DNA of 64,000 nucleotides from JAXMEQ01 sp046348225 (GTDB taxonomy: Bacteria; Pseudomonadota; Gammaproteobacteria; Burkholderiales; Burkholderiaceae_C), in NCBI GenBank assembly GCA_046348225.1, contig JAXMEQ010000004.1, forward strand, positions 186,001 through 250,000, read 5' to 3'. The translations under genes and the position numbers were made by a program. The notes under the pieces are model-generated. The model worked only from the letters and a program-made list of their open reading frames with translations. It had not been told where the DNA came from and searched no databases. Below, piece after piece: positions 16,716 to 25,487 of this stretch. The first letter of the stretch is position 1. Each line of letters begins with the position of its first letter.

Positions 16716-18545
16716 ATGAACGCAACGCCTGCAACCAGCGCCCCTGGCGCCAACGCCACGCCACTGCTGGCGTCTACCCATACCACCCTCTGGCTGCGCG
16801 CGGGTCTCCGGGCCGGGGCGTCCAGCGGCCGCTCGGCCCTCGATCACGGGGCGCGGCTGCGCGCGGTGCTGGACTTGCTGGAGGCGCCAGGTGCCCATGT
16901 GGCGGACAGGCTGGCAGGGGTGGAGGCGCTGGCCGGCATGGCCCTGAAATTGGGCGCTGATGGGCGCTTGCAGGTGCGCATCGTGGTCGAGGGGCATGAC
17001 AGCGCCGCCCTGAATGGCCTTGTTTCGGGGCTGGGGCCGCTGCTGGACCTGCTGGCGCTGCATGTCGAGGGCATCCCCATGGCCCGTGGGGCGGATGCGT
17101 TCGACTACCTGCACCAGCTGGTCGCGTTGCACGCTGCGCAAGACGACGGCAGCGCCGGCGTTTTCTTGCCCGACTTCAGCTGGTCGCGGAGTGACCCGCC
17201 CGCCGGGGGGGCCGCCACCGGCAGGTCCGACGCGGCTGCCCTGATGGAAGCAGGCGCCCGCTGGCATGCCCTGGAAGCGGAGTTTGCGCGGGGCGACGAG
17301 GCGGCCGTTTTCCAGCAGGCTGCGGCGCACGTGCTGGCGTCCGGGCCGCAGGCCAGGACCGCCATTGCGGGGGCGCTTGAAAACGCCGCCCATGCTGCGT
17401 GGGCAGACGTGGCGGGCTGGCTGCACAAGGCCGGGCAGGCGGTCGCAGACACCGCCGGGCCCGCCGGGCCGCAGACCCATGTGGCGGCGACCAAAGCCCA
17501 GTGGCGGCGGGTGATGATCGACGAGAAGGCCCGCTATTCTGTCTGTGGCTACCAGCCACGCATGGAGCGCTCCATCGGGCTCATCTACCTGGGCATGGAT
17601 GAAAGCGACCCGCGCTATGCCCCATGGTCCGGCCCCGCCAATGCAGCGGCGGCCACCATTCCGGAATCCGAAGGTTTCGAGCGGGCGCTGCGCCTCACGC
17701 GCTCGGCGCTGCAGGCCGCTGGCGGATGCATGGCGATCAAACCGCTGACAGACCAGGTGCTGGCGCGCCTGTGCACCGAATGGTTCGGCATCCCCGACGG
17801 TGTGCACATGCGCATTGACGGGTCGTTCCTGCCGCTCCAGCCGCCCGGCTGCCCGGGGCAGTTCTCGCCGCCGTCCGGCTTCATTGCCGAGCCCGACCCC
17901 GGCCTGCCCACCCGCGTGCTGGGCGAGATGGACGGCCACCTGATCATTGACGGTGCACTGGGGTACATCCGCGCCATGCGGCAGCAGGGGAAGGTTCCCG
18001 AGGGCAGCCTGGGCGCGGCGCTGTTCGCGCAGTTCCCCGAGCCCGCGCAGGACGTGCAGCTGGCCCGCACCCTGATCGGCCTGATGATGGGCTTCCTCCC
18101 GCCGGCGCAGATCAACCTGATCCACTTCTTCGAGGTGCTCAAGGGCGACACCATGACCCGTCTGCAGCAACAGTACTGCGCCGACACGGAGCCGGACCTC
18201 TACAAGCGCGCCGACCGGATCCTGCGGGTCCCCATGATGGCGGCGATGCAGCAAAACCCCATGCCGCCGCAAATGTGGCGCACCGCGGTCGCAGCCGACC
18301 AGTGGCCCGGCTCCCCGCCGGTGGAGGTGAAGCCCGGCGACCGGGTGATCCTGGACGTGCTGAAAGTCACCCAGGCCGACCTGGCGGCCGGCGTGCACGA
18401 TGTCAGCCCCATCTTTGGCGGCAACCGCGACCAGTCGCCGTTCCCGACCCACGCCTGTCCGGGCACCTGGGCTGGCATGGGCGTGTTCCTGGGCATCCTG
18501 GCCGGAACACTGCTCGACGCGCGCAACGTGAACGACACCGCCTAA
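16716..18545 (+). CDS. P450-like heme-thiolate protein, putative oxylipin-type enzyme
   Basis: Protein of 609 residues. The N-terminal 250 residues match nothing I recognise. The C-terminal half has a cytochrome P450 layout: WFGIPDG near residue 355, an I-helix-like GLMMGFLPPAQINLIHFFEVL near 460, a K-helix-like region ending RILRVPMMAAMQQNPMPP, then VKPGDRVILDV. Last comes the heme-loop analogue FGGNRDQSPFPTHACPGTWAGMG, with Cys581 as likely thiolate ligand. The heme loop is longer than the usual FGxGxRxCxG, as in P450-type hydroperoxide isomerases. The ATG follows a short intergenic region divergent from the cyclic-nucleotide-binding gene. A family such as fatty-acid diol synthase/isomerase is a plausible guess only. 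See the finding on the 16.7-24.7 kb locus. Confidence 0.6.
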   Translation: MNATPATSAPGANATPLLASTHTTLWLRAGLRAGASSGRSALDHGARLRAVLDLLEAPGAHVADRLAGVEALAGMALKLGADGRLQVRIVVEGHDSAALNGLVSGLGPLLDLLALHVEGIPMARGADAFDYLHQLVALHAAQDDGSAGVFLPDFSWSRSDPPAGGAATGRSDAAALMEAGARWHALEAEFARGDEAAVFQQAAAHVLASGPQARTAIAGALENAAHAAWADVAGWLHKAGQAVADTAGPAGPQTHVAATKAQWRRVMIDEKARYSVCGYQPRMERSIGLIYLGMDESDPRYAPWSGPANAAAATIPESEGFERALRLTRSALQAAGGCMAIKPLTDQVLARLCTEWFGIPDGVHMRIDGSFLPLQPPGCPGQFSPPSGFIAEPDPGLPTRVLGEMDGHLIIDGALGYIRAMRQQGKVPEGSLGAALFAQFPEPAQDVQLARTLIGLMMGFLPPAQINLIHFFEVLKGDTMTRLQQQYCADTEPDLYKRADRILRVPMMAAMQQNPMPPQMWRTAVAADQWPGSPPVEVKPGDRVILDVLKVTQADLAAGVHDVSPIFGGNRDQSPFPTHACPGTWAGMGVFLGILAGTLLDARNVNDTA

Positions 18546-21500
18546 CGGGCGGCAGGCACACGGCCCAGTTCAAGTTGCCATCGCAGCGCGACGGCACGCG
18601 CTTCCTCGGCATGCCAGGCGCTGCCCAGGGCGTCGGCCAGATGCAGGGCCTGCGCGCAGGCGGCGGCTGCAGCGTCCGGTGCCTGGAGCTGGGCCTCGAT
18701 TTCTGCGCGCGCGAGCAGGTTGAGCACCTTGTCCGGGATCGACTGGCGTCGCTGCGCGGCCCAGTCCGCCCGCGACAGGGCCCGCCGCGCCCGTGCGCCG
18801 CTCGGGTCGCTGCGCACCGATTCACGTGCCAGCGCCCGGTAGGCCGTGGCCAGACCGTGGTAGTCCCGCTGGCGGGCGCGCCCGAGCGCCTGGCCCACGG
18901 CACGGCGCATCGCCGGCACATCGCCTTCGCTCTGGGCGATTTCAGCCAGGTACCCGTGGTAGAGCGACAGGAACAGCTGGCGGCCGCGGTCTTCGAGGAT
19001 TCGTGTGACGTGCTGGATTTTTTCCCGGGCGCCCGGCATCCGGCTGCGCCGCCACTGCGCGTAGCAGCGCAGGCCGATGGCCATGCACAGCAGGTAGAGG
19101 CTTTCCACCCGCTGCGCCAGCGTCTCGGCCCGCTGGCCCACCGCCTCGGCTTCGGACCAGCGGGCCTGCCAGAGCAGGGTGAGGATGTACTGGCTCAGGA
19201 CCGACCCGGTCACGGCGCGGGGGTGCGGCCCGAGTTGCTCCAGCGCCAGTTCGAAGGCGGCATTCGCCTGGCTGAAATGCCCGCGGTCGGCCTGGATGGT
19301 CGCCCAGTTGGCCACTGAATAGGCGCGGCCGGCCGAGCGGGTCTGGCTCTGCGACAGCGCGTATGGCGCCAGAAAGGGTTCGGCCTCCGCATAGGCACAG
19401 GCGGCCATCAGGGCGTGCCCGAGGGCCGCCTCCACCCGCGCGATCACGCCCCTGTCGCCGAGGGCGTGGGCTGACGCCTGCGCCTGGCGCAGGCGGCTGA
19501 TCGAGGTTTTGGCGTCTCCCAGTGCATAGGTGACATAGCCGAACCAGAACTCGGTCTCGGCCCGGGCCGACGCGTCGCCACTGGCGCGCGCCAGTTCGAC
19601 CGCACGCGCCAGCGGCGCCAGCTGCTCGCGCGAGGGGTCGTAGGCGGCTGCAATGCCAATCCGCACCGCAATGCTGACCCAGCGCGCGTCGCGTTCGGCG
19701 CCGGGCTCCAGCAGGTCCAGCGCCTTCAGCGCAACGGTGTACTGCTTGACGGCCTGGTCGAGCGCGGAGCTGCCCTGCGCCTTGTCCCCCGCCATCTCGG
19801 CGTAGCGGACACAGGCCTCGGTATCGCCCGCGGCCTCGTGGTGGTAGGCCAGGGCTTCGGCCACTTCGGCCTCGCGCCCGGCGGGCACGCTTTCCAGCAC
19901 CATCTGGGCAATCCGGCGGTGCAGCTGCCGGCGCTCGCGGGCACTGACGGATTCGTAGATGACGTCACGCACAATGCCATGCTTGAAGCGCAGGGTGTCT
20001 GGGCGCGCGCTTTCGGTCAGGAAGTCGTGTTCCGACAGGGCCCGCAGCACCGGGTCGCCGGCGGCCTTGCCGGTCATGCGGGTCAGCAGCCAGAGCGGCA
20101 CTTCCAGCCCGATCACCGCCGCAGCGCGTGCCAGCGCGGCCTGCTCGGCGTTCAGGCGCGCAAAGCGCGACTCGATCAGGACATTCAGCCAGGCCACGCC
20201 CTGGTTGGACAGGCGCAACGGCCCGCCGAGTTCGCCATTGCGCAGCGAGTGGCACAGCTCCTCGATGAACAGCGAGTTGCCGCCGGCGTAGTTGACGATC
20301 TGGTCCACCTCGAACGGGCTCGCCTGCGGCACCAGGGTCTGCACCATGACCTGTGCATGACCCGGATCCAGCGGAGGCAGCTCGAGAACATGGACCTGTG
20401 TCAGCAGGGTCTCGGTGCCTGACAGCGCGCGCGTGGTGCTGAGCGCGAGGATGCGCGCCTCCCGCATGCCCGACAGGGAATTCAGCACCCGCCGGGACAG
20501 GTCGTCTGCCCACTGGGAGTCGTCGACGAACAGCACCAGCGGGCGGTGGCTCGACAACGCGCGCAAATACGCGAGTACTGCACGGACAAGTTGCTCGCCC
20601 GCGACAGGCTGGCTGCCATCCGCTTCCGGGCTGGACAGCAGCGCCCGGGCCAGGTCGTCCCGGTGATTCGCGAGACGTTCACCGAAGCTGTCAAGGTCCT
20701 GCTGGAGCCGGGCAATGTCCTCGCTGCCCGGCGTGCCCGTGCCAATGCCCAGACGGGCGCGCAGCATCTGCAGGAAAGGATGAAGCGGTGCGGAGCTGTA
20801 GCGGCCCTCGCATTCCGCGAACGCGACCTCGTAGTCCGCCGGGAGCTGCCCGATGAACTCCCGGGCAAGCCGTGTTTTGCCGACGCCGGCGGGCGCCGTG
20901 ATGGTCAGATGCACGGCATGACCCGAGCCGGCCTCCTGCAGCCGGGCGTGAAGCAGGGCCACCTCGGCGTCGCGCCCCACGAAAGCCGCCCGCCGGCGCC
21001 ACACCGCGCTCCCCGACAGCGGCGTGCCCGCGGTTGCCTCCCCGAGCACCCGGTAGACGCGAAGTGGCGTGTCCTGGCCTCTTGGCACAAATGACTCGCA
21101 CTCCCCGGTGCGAAAGCGCATGAGCTCCGGCCCGAGGGTCTCCTCGCTGACCACCAACTCACCTGGCCTGGCATAGCCGGCCAGGCGGGCGGCCACATTG
21201 ATGGCGGCGCCCGTCACGTCAAAGCGCCCGCGCGCCGCATCGCCGCCCGCGAGCAGCACCTGGCCGGAGTGGATGCCGCTGTGCGCGGTGAAGCACCGGC
21301 GGCCGTGCATGGGAATGTCGAGCCGCATGGCTTCCACGCGGCGGTGCAGCTCCAGTGTGGCCTGCGCGGCACGCCGTGCGTCCGACTCGTGCGGCTCCGG
21401 GTACCCGAAGATGGCCAGGAAGCCGTCGCCCTGGATCTGTGCAATCACCCCGCCGTAGCGCGGCACCACGTCCTCATAAAGGTTGCGGAAAGCCCGCAGC

Positions 21501-21634
21501 AGTTCCTGGTAGTCCTCGGCCTCCAGGGTGGAGGCGATGCGCGTGGAGTCGGTCAGATCGCAAAACAGCATCGTCAGGTTGCGACGATGGTGCGTTCCCG
21601 GGTTGGCAAGCTGGGAGGAGGCGAAGTCGTTCAC
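18542..21634 (-). CDS. Class III nucleotide cyclase domain / AAA ATPase / TPR signalling protein
   Basis: Large cytoplasmic multidomain protein of about 1030 residues. A class III cyclase homology domain comes first, with metal Asp residues in LFCDLTDST (D26) and IQGDGFLAIFG. An AAA/NB-ARC-like ATPase follows, with Walker A APAGVGKTRLAREF and Walker B PLVLFVDDSQWADD. The C-terminal half is helical, TPR-like, and no HTH is visible. The start is uncertain: GTG at 21634 is used here, while an ATG at 21799 lies within the divergent RoxA-like start codon region and would add 55 residues without obvious similarity. It converges on the P450-like gene (overlap four bases) and diverges from the RoxA-like gene, suggesting it senses or controls this locus. 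Confidence 0.8.
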   Translation of the reverse strand: MNDFASSQLANPGTHHRRNLTMLFCDLTDSTRIASTLEAEDYQELLRAFRNLYEDVVPRYGGVIAQIQGDGFLAIFGYPEPHESDARRAAQATLELHRRVEAMRLDIPMHGRRCFTAHSGIHSGQVLLAGGDAARGRFDVTGAAINVAARLAGYARPGELVVSEETLGPELMRFRTGECESFVPRGQDTPLRVYRVLGEATAGTPLSGSAVWRRRAAFVGRDAEVALLHARLQEAGSGHAVHLTITAPAGVGKTRLAREFIGQLPADYEVAFAECEGRYSSAPLHPFLQMLRARLGIGTGTPGSEDIARLQQDLDSFGERLANHRDDLARALLSSPEADGSQPVAGEQLVRAVLAYLRALSSHRPLVLFVDDSQWADDLSRRVLNSLSGMREARILALSTTRALSGTETLLTQVHVLELPPLDPGHAQVMVQTLVPQASPFEVDQIVNYAGGNSLFIEELCHSLRNGELGGPLRLSNQGVAWLNVLIESRFARLNAEQAALARAAAVIGLEVPLWLLTRMTGKAAGDPVLRALSEHDFLTESARPDTLRFKHGIVRDVIYESVSARERRQLHRRIAQMVLESVPAGREAEVAEALAYHHEAAGDTEACVRYAEMAGDKAQGSSALDQAVKQYTVALKALDLLEPGAERDARWVSIAVRIGIAAAYDPSREQLAPLARAVELARASGDASARAETEFWFGYVTYALGDAKTSISRLRQAQASAHALGDRGVIARVEAALGHALMAACAYAEAEPFLAPYALSQSQTRSAGRAYSVANWATIQADRGHFSQANAAFELALEQLGPHPRAVTGSVLSQYILTLLWQARWSEAEAVGQRAETLAQRVESLYLLCMAIGLRCYAQWRRSRMPGAREKIQHVTRILEDRGRQLFLSLYHGYLAEIAQSEGDVPAMRRAVGQALGRARQRDYHGLATAYRALARESVRSDPSGARARRALSRADWAAQRRQSIPDKVLNLLARAEIEAQLQAPDAAAAACAQALHLADALGSAWHAEEARAVALRWQLELGRVPAAR

Positions 21635-21700
21635 ACAGGGACTGCTGGAAGATTCGTTGACTGCAAAGCCGGGGCGCGCCGCGCTGGCGTGCTGCACGGA

Positions 21701-21730
21701 TTGTCCACCATCAGATGCTGGCAGTACACT
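21701..21730 (+). promoter_or_regulatory. Possible sigma70 promoter of the RoxA-like gene
   Basis: TTGTCC and TACACT are separated by 18 bases, about 65 bases upstream of the ATG at 21798. The match to the -35/-10 consensus is moderate. The position lies between the divergent cyclase/AAA gene start and the RoxA-like gene. Confidence 0.35.
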
Positions 21731-21797
21731 ATCTTCGCTGCAGCAAATCAACACTTGCTGGCGCTCAACGCCCTTGCGGACAGTTCGTTGGAGACGC

Positions 21798-23903
21798 ATG
21801 AAAACGCGATTGCATGTTGCCAGACGCATGGCCTGGAGGCTGCTGTGGCTCATCTTGGCATTGGTCGTCACGCTGGCCGTGGTGTTGTACGCAAAGCACA
21901 CCGCCCGCTACTGGGATGACAAGCGCGATGTTGCCGCCCTGCCCATGCCCGAGCCCGATGCGCTCGGGGAAAGCTACCGGAAGGTCGAATACCTGGAGCA
22001 AGGCTGGAAACCGGAACAAAGCATCTGGTTCTACAACGTCAGCCAGGGTTCCAACCTGATCCCGTACGACTTTTTTCTGGCGCTGCGCCAGGAGAAGTCG
22101 GACCAGCGGTTCCGCGACAACGCCAACATCAATGCCTACCGCTACCTGCCGCAGGCCCCCACCCCGCACAACCCCGATGGCCTGCCCCTGGGCTTCGTGC
22201 GTGACCGCTACCAGGGGCGGGACTACGTCGGGCTGACCTGCGCGGCCTGCCACACCGGCCAGGTCGTGCACAACAACATCGCCTACCGCATCGACGGTGG
22301 CGGCGCGGGCGCGGACATGGAACGCTTCATGGTCGACCTGAGCCGGACCATGCGGGCGACGCTGGCCAGCGGGCCGGGAAGCGCGCGCTACCAGACCTTC
22401 GTGCAGGAGGTGCTCGACCGCAAGAACTACAAGAGCGAGAAAGAGGTCATCGACGACCTCGCGGCCTTCACCCAGCGGCTGGAGGCGTACGCGTTCTTCA
22501 ACGAGCCCACGCACGCCTACCGGTTCGGCCGCCTGGACGCGTTTGGCCGCATCTACAACCGCGTGCTCGAGCATGTGCTGACCGGCGACAACCTGAGGAC
22601 CATCCTGCTCGAGGAATTCGGGGCAGCCGAGCTCGGCCGGATCGAGGCCCGGCTGGCCAGCCAGAACATCCGGCTCGATGGCAAGCTGACCGCCCGGCAG
22701 CGCAGCTACCTGGTGACCCAGGTGGGCGTACAGCCGTCGCTGACCGGGGAGCCACTGCTGTCGCGGGAGCAGCAGTTGCAGCTGCGCAAACGCATCTTCA
22801 ACAGCCCCAACGCGCCGGTGAGCTACCCCTTTCTGTGGGATGCGCCCCAGCACGACTATGTGCAGTGGAATGGCCTGGCGTCAAATGCCGGCCTCGGACC
22901 GCTGGGCCGCAATGCGGGCGAAGTCATTGGCGTTTTCGGCACACTGGAATGGCAGCCCACCGAGCGCAGCTGGTTTGACGACCTGATCACCGGTCAGCAC
23001 GACACGCCCTACGACGTCAACTACAAGTCGTCCCTGGACGTGCACAACCTGATCCGCATCGAGAGCCAGATGCGCAGCCTGAAGTCGCCCGAGTGGCCGA
23101 AGGCCTTCGGGACGCTGGACCAGGTGCGCATCACCCGCGGCCGGCTGCTTTTCAACAGCCACTGCCTGGCCTGCCACGGCCGCATCGACCGCGCCGACCC
23201 GCGGCGCCGCATCGCTGCGCAGATCATCGGGCTGGACGTGGTGAAGACCGACCCGCTGATGGCGCGCAACAGCGTCAACCACAGCGGCTACAGCGGCATC
23301 CTGCGCAGCCTGTACGTGGGCACGAACGTCGGCGGGGACATGCTCATTCCGCACCAGGCGCCAGTGGCCAACCTGCTGGCCAAGGCCGACATGAATTCGA
23401 TCCTCACGCCCCACCCCGACAAGTGGTTCTTCAACCACTGGCTGGAGCGGCTGTACGACTTCGTGCTCGGGTATTCCGGCAACGACATCAAGCCGTCCAT
23501 CAAGCAGGGCCACTACACGCCGGACACCACAGCCCAGCCCTTCAATTCCCTGCTGGCCTACAAGGCGCGGCCGCTCAATGGCATCTGGGCCACGGCACCC
23601 TATCTGCACAACGGCTCGGTGCCCACGCTGTACGACCTGCTGTTGCCCGCGAGCAAGGACCAGGCCGGGGCCGACGGGGAATCGCGCCCCGTGACCTTCA
23701 AGGTCGGCCAGCGGGAGTTTGACCCGCAGCGCGTGGGGCTGAAGACCGACAAGGGGGATGTGTTCGACACCCGTTTGCCGGGCAACACCAACGTGGGCCA
23801 TGAGTACGGCGCGGTGCCCAGCACCCTGCCCGACGGAACCCGGCTCAGGGCCTTCAACCGGGAGGAGCGCCTGGACCTCCTCGAATACCTGAAGTCCCTT
23901 TGA
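21798..23903 (+). CDS. RoxA-like diheme cytochrome c oxygenase/peroxidase
   Basis: Exported or membrane-anchored protein of 701 residues. An N-terminal Arg-rich segment and hydrophobic stretch (WRLLWLILALVVTLAVVLYA) serve as signal anchor. Two heme-c sites are present: CAACHTG (residues 148-152) and CLACHGR (456-460). Conserved blocks GIWATAPYLHNGSVPTLYDL and NTNVGHEYG match the MauG/RoxA branch of diheme peroxidases. Known members include rubber oxygenase RoxA and the Pseudomonas fatty-acid dioxygenase and diol synthase (PA2077/PA2078 type), so an O2-dependent oxygenase of an unsaturated lipid or polyisoprenoid is plausible. The substrate is not predictable. It is divergent from the cyclase/AAA gene and is followed by the GAF-PAS gene after 27 bases. 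Confidence 0.8.
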   Translation: MKTRLHVARRMAWRLLWLILALVVTLAVVLYAKHTARYWDDKRDVAALPMPEPDALGESYRKVEYLEQGWKPEQSIWFYNVSQGSNLIPYDFFLALRQEKSDQRFRDNANINAYRYLPQAPTPHNPDGLPLGFVRDRYQGRDYVGLTCAACHTGQVVHNNIAYRIDGGGAGADMERFMVDLSRTMRATLASGPGSARYQTFVQEVLDRKNYKSEKEVIDDLAAFTQRLEAYAFFNEPTHAYRFGRLDAFGRIYNRVLEHVLTGDNLRTILLEEFGAAELGRIEARLASQNIRLDGKLTARQRSYLVTQVGVQPSLTGEPLLSREQQLQLRKRIFNSPNAPVSYPFLWDAPQHDYVQWNGLASNAGLGPLGRNAGEVIGVFGTLEWQPTERSWFDDLITGQHDTPYDVNYKSSLDVHNLIRIESQMRSLKSPEWPKAFGTLDQVRITRGRLLFNSHCLACHGRIDRADPRRRIAAQIIGLDVVKTDPLMARNSVNHSGYSGILRSLYVGTNVGGDMLIPHQAPVANLLAKADMNSILTPHPDKWFFNHWLERLYDFVLGYSGNDIKPSIKQGHYTPDTTAQPFNSLLAYKARPLNGIWATAPYLHNGSVPTLYDLLLPASKDQAGADGESRPVTFKVGQREFDPQRVGLKTDKGDVFDTRLPGNTNVGHEYGAVPSTLPDGTRLRAFNREERLDLLEYLKSL

Positions 23904-23930
23904 CTGTGCCAGCGGATCACGGAGCCTGAC

Positions 23931-24695
23931 ATGAATCTGGAACTGAACAACATCCTCAATGAAGTGGCCAGGCTGACCGGGCCCGCCGCCATGGCGGCGC
24001 GGGCCTTGCCGCTGCTGGTGCAGTACATGAAGGCGGACAGCGGCTCGCTGATGCTGCTGGCCGGAGACTAGGTGCTGCACCGGGTTCTGGCCAACAAGGA
24101 GTCCTTCACCGAAGTGTCAGACCACAAGGTGCGCACCGTGCTGTCGGAAGGCTTGGCGGGCTGGGCGCTGAGGCACCGCCAGGGCGGGCTTGCTTCTGAC
24201 ACCGCGCTGGACAGCCGCTGGGTCGCCATGGGCGGTGTGTCCATTGCGTCGGCCCTTGTGGTGCCCATGATGAGCCGTGGCGAGGTGGTGGGGCTGCTGT
24301 CCTTCCACCACGGGCAGCGCTGCTTCTTCCGTGAAGTGCACCTGGCCCAGGCGGCGGACGCCGCGCAGGTGCTGGCGCCGCTGTTTGACGTGGCCCTGGC
24401 CACGGAGTCCACCGTGGCGGCGCTGGCCACCCTGTGCCAGGCCGCAGCGCACCCGTCCGCCGTGCTGGACTGGCAGGGCACCGTGCAGGTGGTCAACCCG
24501 GCCATGGCGGCGCTGGACATTGCGTGGCAGGGCGCCACGCTGTCGCAAAGCCTCCTGACCCGGGAGCTGCGGGTCGAATCCGTCCAGGACTGCGAATGGG
24601 AGGGGCTGCGCCCGCTGGCGTCCCTGCCCTACGGCGCGCTCTCGGTTCCTTTCCGGGGAGCCGGCGTCTGGATCCAGTTGCTGAAGAACGGCTGA
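23931..24695 (+). pseudogene. GAF-PAS sensory protein interrupted by an in-frame amber codon
   Basis: A single frame runs from ATG 23931 to the stop at 24695 except for TAG at 24069-24071 (codon 47). Before it, MNLELNNILNEVARLTGP and SGSLMLLAGD look like the start of a GAF domain. After it, VLHRVLANKESF, LSEGLAGWALRH and SALVVPMMSRGEVVGLLSFHH continue the same GAF domain without a break. A PAS-like segment (PSAVLDWQGTVQVVNPAMAAL) ends the protein. GAF strand order crosses the stop, so this is one gene with a nonsense mutation, a sequencing error or, less likely, readthrough. The GTG at 24072 could restart translation but would yield a truncated GAF fold. It lies 27 bases after the RoxA-like gene. 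Confidence 0.8.
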
Positions 24696-24724
24696 GCCTG
24701 CTGCAAGGCCAACCCGGCCCGCGG

Positions 24725-24776
24725 GCGCTATAAAGTTGATAGCGCCCTGCGCAGTTTCCATGCGGGCTACAGCCCG
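24725..24776. repeat. Dispersed palindromic repeat, copy 3
   Basis: GCGCTATAAAGTTGATAGCG core, then CCCTGCGCAG and the distal arm GCGGGCTACAGCCC. The first part is a perfect hairpin with a 9-bp stem (GGGCGCTAT/ATAGCGCCC) and 7-base loop. It lies between the convergent GAF-PAS gene and the histidine phosphatase gene, where it could act as a bidirectional transcription barrier, although there is no T-tract. Confidence 0.87.
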
Positions 24777-24791
24777 ATTTTCCTCATGAAC

Positions 24792-25436
24792 TCAGCGCAG
24801 AGCCGCCCAGCCATCGGGCGCCACGCGCGCCACCACCGTCCAGCGCGTGCCGCCGGGCTGGATGACCGCGGCCTCGCCTTCGGCCAGGTGCGGCGCGCCG
24901 GCAATGGCGCGGAACGGCGTGCCGTGGCCCACCAGCCAGCGGTTGCCGCCCGGTGCCACGGGCGCGGCCAGCAGCGCCTTGAGACCGGGGTAGTCGTCGC
25001 CTTCACGTTCCCGCATCTCCACCCGCGGCGTCGCGCGCTGCAGCATGCGCTGGGCGGTGTCCATGGTGCGGCACATCGGGCTGGCCAATACCTCGGTGAC
25101 GGGTAGCTGGAGCCGGCGCACCTGCTGGCCGATGCGCTGCGCCTGGGCGCGGCCCTCGGCCGACAGCAGGCGCTGGTTGGCGCAGTCGTCATGGCTGCGG
25201 CTGGCGGCGTCGTTGCGCGAAAAGTCGGTGGCGGTGTGGCGGAAGTAAATGACGTACCCGCCCGCGCGCAGCGCCGCGGCCAGCTTGTCGGGCGCAATGG
25301 CCTCGCCCGCCGCAGGCGCCGACGAAGCAGCGGACGCTATTGGGGTGGTAGTGGCCTGGGCTTGCGCGGCGGGTAACCAGAGGGTCAGCGCGACCAGGGA
25401 GAGGGCAAGTGGCGTCAGGGTGCGGCGGTACAGCAT
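24792..25436 (-). CDS. Exported histidine phosphatase-family protein
   Basis: Protein of 214 residues with a signal peptide (LTPLALSLVALTLWLPAAQAQA), so probably periplasmic. The phosphohistidine motif is YFRHTATDF near residue 65, where RHT replaces the usual RHG. The second catalytic His is in LVGHGTPFRAIAG near residue 170. Conserved acid/base candidates lie between them. The physiological substrate is unknown. It converges on the GAF-PAS gene with repeat copy 3 between them. Confidence 0.82.
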   Translation of the reverse strand: MLYRRTLTPLALSLVALTLWLPAAQAQATTTPIASAASSAPAAGEAIAPDKLAAALRAGGYVIYFRHTATDFSRNDAASRSHDDCANQRLLSAEGRAQAQRIGQQVRRLQLPVTEVLASPMCRTMDTAQRMLQRATPRVEMREREGDDYPGLKALLAAPVAPGGNRWLVGHGTPFRAIAGAPHLAEGEAAVIQPGGTRWTVVARVAPDGWAALR

Positions 25437-25487
25437 CCGGCTCTGAGCCGGGCGCTCAGCGACAAGTTCCGCCGGGAGGCGACAGAG

